A program made the position numbers and the translations under genes. Below the pieces are notes generated by a model that did no database searches, was not told where the DNA came from, and saw only the letters and a list, made by a program, of their open reading frames with translations. 64,000 nucleotides of DNA from NCBI GenBank assembly GCA_038530575.1, contig JBCBCP010000008.1, positions 1 through 64,000 on the forward strand, in the 5' to 3' direction. Shown here piece by piece: positions 59,273 to 64,000 of the stretch. This stretch comes from JBCBCP01 sp038530575. GTDB lineage: Bacteria > Pseudomonadota > Alphaproteobacteria > Rhodobacterales > Rhodobacteraceae. How positions within the stretch are numbered: the stretch's first letter is position 1; every line of letters begins with the position of its first letter.

Positions 59273-59853
59273 AGCACGGGCAGGCTTGGCACGACATGTG
59301 CCGGGAGCATGCCCGTCTGGCGCGGATCATCGGCAATTTCGACCTGCCGTTTGTAGGGCACAAAGCCGGAACGGATGTAAAAGCCAAGTGCTTGGGGGCT
59401 GTCGAGCGTGCAGGTGTGCACGTGAAAGCGCGTCACGCCCGGCGCAAAGGCGCGGCGCTGCGCTTCATCCATCAGGAAGGCACCCGCGCCGGTACCAATC
59501 AGCGCAGGTGTGAGGCCGAAATAGGCCAGCTCGCATGCACCTTTCTCGCGGAAATCCAGTTCGAGAAGGGCTTCGGCCTTGTCCTCTTTGAGCAGCGTGA
59601 AGAGGTGTACGCGCGGGTCCGACAGGATCGCGTCCAATTCAGCATCCTTCAGCCCCAGCCGCCCAAACCAGAGCCAGTTCTGACCTACCCGGCGAAACAG
59701 GTCGCGGTAGGTCGCGACATCTCGGGGCAGTTCGGCAAAGCGTAGACCGTCAGGCAATATGCCTCCGCGCACCTGCGGGGCGTACATTTGAAGATGGGTG
59801 ACGACAGACGCGATCTTGCCCGGGGGCAGGTCGTGATAGCCATCCCCAAGCAT
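59269..59853 (-). CDS. GNAT family N-acetyltransferase
   Basis: The protein has 194 residues. The C-terminal GNAT core has ELAYFGLTPALIGTGAGAFLMDEAQRRAF (acetyl-CoA loop) and HTCTLDSPQALGFYIRSGFVPYK. The start is either ATG at 59853 or GTG at 59856; both overlap the adenosine kinase stop. The gene is the last of an nth-adenosine kinase-GNAT operon. The substrate is unknown. Confidence 0.87.
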   Translation of the reverse strand: MLGDGYHDLPPGKIASVVTHLQMYAPQVRGGILPDGLRFAELPRDVATYRDLFRRVGQNWLWFGRLGLKDAELDAILSDPRVHLFTLLKEDKAEALLELDFREKGACELAYFGLTPALIGTGAGAFLMDEAQRRAFAPGVTRFHVHTCTLDSPQALGFYIRSGFVPYKRQVEIADDPRQTGMLPAHVVPSLPVL

Positions 59854-60845
59854 CACGCGAGGCCAGCGCTGCGAAAACGGTCCATCATGTCTGCCTCCGG
59901 ACGTGGCCCAACATGGCTAATAACCTCGGCCGCGCAAAGGTTGCCCATCTTGCCGCAGATCTCCAGATCGCGGCCTGTGGCAAGGCCATATAGGAAACCG
60001 GCAGCGAACTGATCGCCTGCACCAGTGGCATCGACGGGTGTGATCTTTGTGACCGGCACATCGACACGCTCCGCGCCGCGGATCAGCGTCACGCCGTCCC
60101 CCGAACGGGTGCAGACGACAAGCGGGCACATCTGGGCCGTGCGCGCGAGCGCATCTTCGAGATCGTCCGTCTCGAACAGTGATTTGATCTCTGCCTCGTT
60201 GCCAATCACGTAATCCAGTTCCTGCCCGATCATGCGCAGGAAGTCATCTCGGTGACGATCGACGCAAAACGGGTCGGAAATGGCAATGCCCGCCAGACCG
60301 CCTGATGCGCGCACCACGCGGGAGGCCTCGAGGAAGGCCTGCTTTCCCGCGGGTTTGTCGAAAAGGTAGCCCTCGAGGAAAATGATCTTGGCGGCGGCAC
60401 AGGTCGCTTCGGGCACATCGGCGGGGCCTAGGTCGGTCGAGATGCCGAGATAGGTGTTCATTGACCGCTCCCCATCGGGGGAGACAAAGATCATGGAGCG
60501 AGACGTTGGCAGATCGCCGCCCGGGACCGGCGCGTTTACGAAATCGGTTCCAGCTTCGGCCATGGAGCTGGCATAAAAGCGGCCCAGCGCGTCGTCGTTG
60601 ACGCGTCCGATAAAGGCGGTTGGCAGGCCCAGCGCGCCCACCCCGGCGATCGTGTTCGCAACTGAGCCGCCGGGGGTCTGCAGCCTGTCCTGCATGGCTG
60701 CGTAAAGGACCTCCCCCCGCTCTTGCTCAATCAACTGCATGATCCCTTTTTCGATCCCCATCAGGTCGAGAAAGCTGTCATCCGCATGCGAGATCACATC
60801 AACAACGGCGTTTCCTATGCCGATTAGTTCATAGGTCTTGGTCAT
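59853..60845 (-). CDS. Adenosine kinase (PfkB family)
   Basis: The 330-residue protein has PfkB signatures: GGSVANTIAGVGALG near 59-73 and the C-terminal VDATGAGDQFAAGFLYG with the catalytic Asp. The start region (YELIGIGNAVVDVIS) and substrate pocket match bacterial adenosine kinases of this family. It phosphorylates adenosine to AMP using ATP. The start overlaps the nth stop by 4 bases (60842-60845), so the genes are translationally coupled. Another nucleoside is possible as substrate. Confidence 0.9.
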   Translation of the reverse strand: MTKTYELIGIGNAVVDVISHADDSFLDLMGIEKGIMQLIEQERGEVLYAAMQDRLQTPGGSVANTIAGVGALGLPTAFIGRVNDDALGRFYASSMAEAGTDFVNAPVPGGDLPTSRSMIFVSPDGERSMNTYLGISTDLGPADVPEATCAAAKIIFLEGYLFDKPAGKQAFLEASRVVRASGGLAGIAISDPFCVDRHRDDFLRMIGQELDYVIGNEAEIKSLFETDDLEDALARTAQMCPLVVCTRSGDGVTLIRGAERVDVPVTKITPVDATGAGDQFAAGFLYGLATGRDLEICGKMGNLCAAEVISHVGPRPEADMMDRFRSAGLA

Positions 60846-61486
60846 TCTGTTTTGTCCTCAAAGGGGCAGAGATCGTTGATCAGGCAGGCGCCGCATTTGG
60901 GTTTGCGCGCCACGCAGGTGTAGCGGCCATGCAGGATCATCCAGTGATGGGCGTGAAGCTGGAATTCGGCCGGGATGTGGTCTTCGATGGCGCGCTCGAC
61001 CGCCTCGACTGTCTTGCCCGGGGCCACGCCAGAGCGATTGCCGAAGCGAAAGATATGCGTGTCCACGGCTTGGGCCGGGAATTGCCACCACATGTTGAGC
61101 ACAACATTCGCCGTCTTGCGCCCCACGCCCGGCAGGGCTTGCAGGGCGGCGCGGGACGAGGGCACGACGCCCCCATGCTCGTCCACGAGGATCTGGCTGA
61201 GCTTCATCACGTTCTTGGCCTTCTGGCGGTACAGGCCAATCGTCTTGATGTGATCGGTCAGCGCATCGAGGCCCAAATCCAGCATCTTTTGCGGCGTGTC
61301 AGCGACCTTGAAGAGCTCTTTGGTCGCTTTGTTTACGCCCGCATCCGTCGCCTGCGCGCTCAGCGCGACGGCGACCACCAGCGTGTAGACGTTCACATGG
61401 TCCAGTTCCCCTTTGGGTTCGGGGTCCGCCGCTTGGAAGCGGGTGAAAATCTCTTTGATCGTGTGGTAATCGCGCTGCTTGGCCAT
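60842..61486 (-). CDS. nth: Endonuclease III
   Basis: The 214-residue protein has the helix-hairpin-helix LPGVGRKTANVVLN (catalytic Lys124), catalytic Asp142 in VDTHIFR, and the 4Fe-4S loop C191-x6-C198-x2-C201-x5-C207. It excises oxidised pyrimidines and cuts abasic sites in DNA base excision repair. No strong ribosome binding site is seen. It starts an operon with adenosine kinase and a GNAT gene. The divergent neighbour is an Ada-like gene, another DNA repair function. Confidence 0.96.
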   Translation of the reverse strand: MAKQRDYHTIKEIFTRFQAADPEPKGELDHVNVYTLVVAVALSAQATDAGVNKATKELFKVADTPQKMLDLGLDALTDHIKTIGLYRQKAKNVMKLSQILVDEHGGVVPSSRAALQALPGVGRKTANVVLNMWWQFPAQAVDTHIFRFGNRSGVAPGKTVEAVERAIEDHIPAEFQLHAHHWMILHGRYTCVARKPKCGACLINDLCPFEDKTE

Positions 61487-61575
61487 GGCGCCCTTCTGCG
61501 GGCTTTTGGCCGTGGGGGCAAGGGATGCGCAGCTTTCGGGTCGCGGGACGTGGCACAGGCGCCTATCGTTGGGGC

Positions 61576-62430
61576 ATGGAACAGAATGATCAGACCGAAG
61601 CTTACCACTATGGCGTCATGCGCCGCGCAATCGACGTGCTGGACGAGCGCGGCGCGGATGTCTCGCTTGAGCAATTGTCGCGCGAGGTGGGGCTGAGCCC
61701 TGCGCATTTTCAACGCGTCTTCTCGCGTTGGGTGGGAGTGTCGCCCAAACGCTACCAGCAATACCTGACGCTGGGCCATGCCAAAGCGCTTTTGGCCGAG
61801 CGGTTCACGACGCTGGAGGCCGCGCACGCGTCGGGCTTGTCGGGGGGCGGGCGGCTGCACGATCTGTTTCTGCGTTGGGAGGCGATGAGCCCTGGCGATT
61901 ATGCCAAGGGCGGGGCGGGCCTGACGATTTACTGGGGGTGGTTCGAAAGCCCCTTTGGCCCTGCGCTTGTCATGGGGACGGAGCGGGGCATTTGCGGCTT
62001 GGCCTTTTCGGCAGAGATGGGCGCGGAGGCGGCGATGGAGGACCTGCGCGGCCGTTGGCCTGCGGCAGAGTATATCGAGGACCCGATGATGCTGCGGCCT
62101 TGGGTGCTTGCGGCTTTTGGTGTGCAAAGCGGCGCTTTGGAGGCAGCGCCGCTTTATCTCATTGGCGCGCCGTTTCAAATCAAGGTGTGGGAGGCACTGC
62201 TGCAAATCCCGTCGGGTCACGTCACGACCTATTCAGAGATCGCATCAAGCATCGGAAACCCCCGCGCGGTCCGCGCGGTCGGCACGGCAGTGGGGCGCAA
62301 TCCTGTCAGTTGGCTGATCCCATGCCACCGCGCGCTGCGGAAATCGGGGGCGCTGGGCGGGTATCATTGGGGTCTACCAGTGAAACGGGCGCTTCTGGCC
62401 TATGAAAGTGCCCGTGTAGACGTGTCGTGA
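61576..62430 (+). CDS. Ada-like protein: AraC domain plus O6-methylguanine-DNA methyltransferase
   Basis: The 284-residue protein has an AraC-type helix-turn-helix (about 25-95: LEQLSREVGLSPAHFQRVFSRWVGVSPKRYQQY). A methyltransferase domain follows with PFQIKVWEALLQIPSGHVTTYSEIA and the active site PCHRALR (Cys about 250). It lacks the N-terminal metal-binding Cys domain that senses methylphosphotriesters in E. coli Ada, so how it is activated is unclear. The ATG at 61576 is chosen because it yields the compact domain start. It is divergent from nth. Confidence 0.92.
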   Translation: MEQNDQTEAYHYGVMRRAIDVLDERGADVSLEQLSREVGLSPAHFQRVFSRWVGVSPKRYQQYLTLGHAKALLAERFTTLEAAHASGLSGGGRLHDLFLRWEAMSPGDYAKGGAGLTIYWGWFESPFGPALVMGTERGICGLAFSAEMGAEAAMEDLRGRWPAAEYIEDPMMLRPWVLAAFGVQSGALEAAPLYLIGAPFQIKVWEALLQIPSGHVTTYSEIASSIGNPRAVRAVGTAVGRNPVSWLIPCHRALRKSGALGGYHWGLPVKRALLAYESARVDVS

Positions 62431-62473
62431 TCCGATAGCCCGCCTGCGACGGATTCGATTTTATTTTGCTGAT

Positions 62474-62525
62474 GGGGGGCCTCGCGCCCCCCAAACCCCC
62501 CGACGGCTTTTTGAACGGGGAAGGG
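62474..62525 (+). repeat. Third intergenic repeat of the GC-stem plus AAGGG type
   Basis: A perfect 7-bp stem, GGGGGGC-CTCGC-GCCCCCC (62474-62492), is followed by AAACCCCCCGACGG, a TTTTT run and TTGAACGGGGAAGGG. The order (GC hairpin, C-rich stretch, T run, AAGGG) parallels 12381-12413 and 37466-37509, although the last 15-mer is not identical. Confidence 0.5.
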
Positions 62526-62644
62526 CAAGCGGGATTTCGCCGCCGGGAAATTCTCCTTGGGCGAAGGCATGCTGCGTCCCTATATTGGCGCATGAAATCA
62601 ACAGGCCCTGCTGCAACGGGGCCAGATCATGAGGCGGAGACGAG

Positions 62645-63304
62645 ATGAGATTTCCCACAGTTACAGGCTCTATTCTGGTAGTAGGACTTTCGGCGGGCTG
62701 TTCTGATTATGCGCAGACCGGCAGCGGCGTGCCCGCAGGTGAAAACACGCAGCGCGGTGCAGGGATCGGGGCCGCAGCGGGGGCGCTGATCGGGGCACTG
62801 ACCAACGATTCCAACCGCGCGCGGGGGGCTATTGCCGGCGCGGTGGTCGGCGGGGCGATCGGGGCAGGCATCGGCTACAGCCTTGACCAGCAAGAGGCAG
62901 ACCTGCGCGCGCAGTTGCAGGACGACCGGGTGACGATTACCAATACGGGCGACCGGCTGATTGTCACGTTCCCGCAGGACATCACCTTTGCCTCTGGCAG
63001 CTTTGCCGTGCGGCCCGAGTTGCGGCCGGACCTGCTGAGCCTTGCGCGCAATCTGCAGCAATACCCGCAGAGCACGGTGCAAGTGGTTGGCCATACCGAT
63101 TCCGATGGTGACGACGCGTTCAATCAGCAATTGTCGGAACGGCGGGCAAACGCGGTGGCGGATGTGCTGATGAATGGCGGCGTGCCTTTCGAGCGGATCC
63201 AGACTTTTGGCCGCGGCGAAAGCCAGCCCATCGCATCCAATGACACTTCGACCGGCAAGGCACAGAACCGGCGGGTTGAAATCGTCATTTTGCCAAACGC
63301 CTGA
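62645..63304 (+). CDS. OmpA-family lipoprotein with glycine-zipper
   Basis: The 219-residue protein has a lipoprotein signal with lipobox LSAGC (Cys19). Glycine-zipper segments follow (GAGIGAAAGALIGAL, GAIAGAVVGGAIGAGIGY), then a C-terminal OmpA-like domain (about 105-217: VVGHTDSDGDDAFNQQLSERRANAV, NRRVEIVILP). This is the YiaD/Pal-like design that links the outer membrane to peptidoglycan. A weak site precedes the ATG at 62645. It is a separate OmpA-type gene from that at 48098, with different N-terminal regions. Confidence 0.93.
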   Translation: MRFPTVTGSILVVGLSAGCSDYAQTGSGVPAGENTQRGAGIGAAAGALIGALTNDSNRARGAIAGAVVGGAIGAGIGYSLDQQEADLRAQLQDDRVTITNTGDRLIVTFPQDITFASGSFAVRPELRPDLLSLARNLQQYPQSTVQVVGHTDSDGDDAFNQQLSERRANAVADVLMNGGVPFERIQTFGRGESQPIASNDTSTGKAQNRRVEIVILPNA

Positions 63305-63352
63305 GGTGGATTAGGTCAGGGGCATCGTGATTGCCCCTGACAGGAGACCCCC

Positions 63353-63895
63353 ATGGCAGCCCCCACACTTCTCGGCATTTCAGGCTCTCTGCGGGCTGGA
63401 TCTTGCAATCGGATGCTCGTCCGCGAGGCCGCGCGACTTTTTGGCGACTGCACCTATGTCGAGGCAGATTTGAATATGCCGCTTTACGATGGTGATGCAG
63501 AGGAAGCGGACGGCATACCTGAAGCGGTCAAAACGCTGCATGTGCAGATAGAGGCCGCAGATGCTGTCCTGATTTCCACACCCGAGTACAACAAGGGGCC
63601 GTCCGGCGTTTTGAAGAATGCACTGGACTGGGTCAGCCGGGTGGGCGGGACACCCTGGGCGGACAAGCCCGTGGCCGTGATGTCAGCAGCGGCAGGCCGG
63701 GCTGGCGGCGAGCGTGCGCAAATGATCCTGCGCGGTTTCATGGTGCCCTTCCGCCCTCGTATCCTGCAAGGCCCGGAGATTCACGTCGCGGGTGGCGTGA
63801 AGGAATTCGACGCGGCTGGCCATCTGAAGGGCGAATGGTACGTCAAGGATGTCACGGCGCTGATGGAGGCGCTCAAGACTGAGATGGCACGCTAG
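63353..63895 (+). CDS. NAD(P)H-dependent FMN reductase
   Basis: The 180-residue flavodoxin-like protein has GISGSLRAGSCNRML (FMN phosphate loop) and STPEYNKGPSGVLKNALDWVSR, the two signatures of the FMN_red/azoreductase group. It reduces FMN or quinone-like compounds with NAD(P)H. GGAG lies upstream of the ATG. Its stop overlaps the end of a minus-strand coding remnant. The physiological substrate is unknown. Confidence 0.92.
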   Translation: MAAPTLLGISGSLRAGSCNRMLVREAARLFGDCTYVEADLNMPLYDGDAEEADGIPEAVKTLHVQIEAADAVLISTPEYNKGPSGVLKNALDWVSRVGGTPWADKPVAVMSAAAGRAGGERAQMILRGFMVPFRPRILQGPEIHVAGGVKEFDAAGHLKGEWYVKDVTALMEALKTEMAR

Positions 63896-64000
63896 TCGAT
63901 CAGGCTGGCGTGCAGGCGTGCATTCGCTTTGACGCAGGCTCTGCCCGCCGCGTCGGGGCTAAAGCGGCCGATCTAGACCGAGGCAAGGACGTCAAAGCCC
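63892..64000 (-). pseudogene. End of a minus-strand coding region with an in-frame stop
   Basis: On the minus strand one frame reads GFDVLASV, then TAG, then IGRFSPDAAGRACVKANARLHASLID and TAG (63892-63894). The peptide looks like a natural protein C-terminus with one internal amber codon (63975-63977 region). It could be a gene ending in the next window with a nonsense mutation or sequence error, or chance. The rest of the gene is outside the window. Confidence 0.3.

Noticed and set aside
1..64000. CRISPR arrays, tRNA or rRNA genes, IS elements
   Set aside because: No regularly spaced repeats, cloverleaf-like T-loops or transposase frames were seen by reading both strands.

Overview
The window is about 62 percent GC, densely packed and free of IS elements, tRNAs, rRNAs and CRISPR arrays. 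Gene content points to a chromosomal segment of an alphaproteobacterium of the Rhodobacterales (Roseobacter-type). The evidence is families typical of that group: DUF1523, DUF5928 glycosyltransferase, the glnK-amtB pair and PrtD/PrtE type I secretion. Many genes overlap at ATGA or GTGA junctions, and short GC-rich repeats lie between genes. I would not name a genus from sequence alone.

Layout. 1-4700: a protease tail, an Hsp20 gene behind a heat-shock-like promoter, and a divergent DUF3604/sulfatase pair. 4.7-9.9 kb: a YiaA/B-PspA membrane-stress pair facing its probable TetR regulator across three palindromes, then gabD, an alpha/beta hydrolase and a GAF-histidine kinase. 10.0-16.8 kb: the most interesting stretch, six same-strand genes of unknown role (long coiled-coil protein, two unknown soluble proteins, an atypical AAA+ ATPase, two small membrane proteins), with structured repeats at three junctions. 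16.9-20.5 kb: an rRNA methyltransferase-like gene coupled to a GT14-like DUF5928 glycosyltransferase, divergent from a sulfotransferase. 20.5-29.6 kb: small envelope proteins, smpB, sseA with an aromatic aminotransferase, amtB-glnK and a class A PBP. 29.7-32.8 kb: a lower-GC pair, a lipoprotein and a peptidoglycan hydrolase with two catalytic domains.

32.8-37.4 kb: mlaC-mlaA, then a PrtD/PrtE type I exporter. 37.6-42.1 kb: a tight operon (RidA, GDPD, FemAB-like, PhhB, MscS, 2OG oxygenase). 42.1-49.0 kb: redox, rRNA methylation, map, sfsA and a CinA-GNAT-AhpD-like-OmpA operon. 49.0-52.1 kb: a TetR/AhpD-like divergent pair, then a low-GC pentapeptide-repeat membrane gene broken at a run of seven T. 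52.2-56.1 kb: LysR, ECF sigma/anti-sigma, a DUF4399 protein and ZntB. 56.2-64.0 kb: fadH, rppH, adenosine kinase-nth, an Ada-like gene, an OmpA lipoprotein and an FMN reductase.

The main themes are envelope maintenance and stress (PspA, Mla, PBP, OmpA, MscS, hydrolase pair), nitrogen control, and small regulator-target modules with readable operators. The best candidates for an undescribed system are the AAA+/coiled-coil/membrane operon at 10024-16802 and the lipoprotein/dual-hydrolase pair at 29698-32819.
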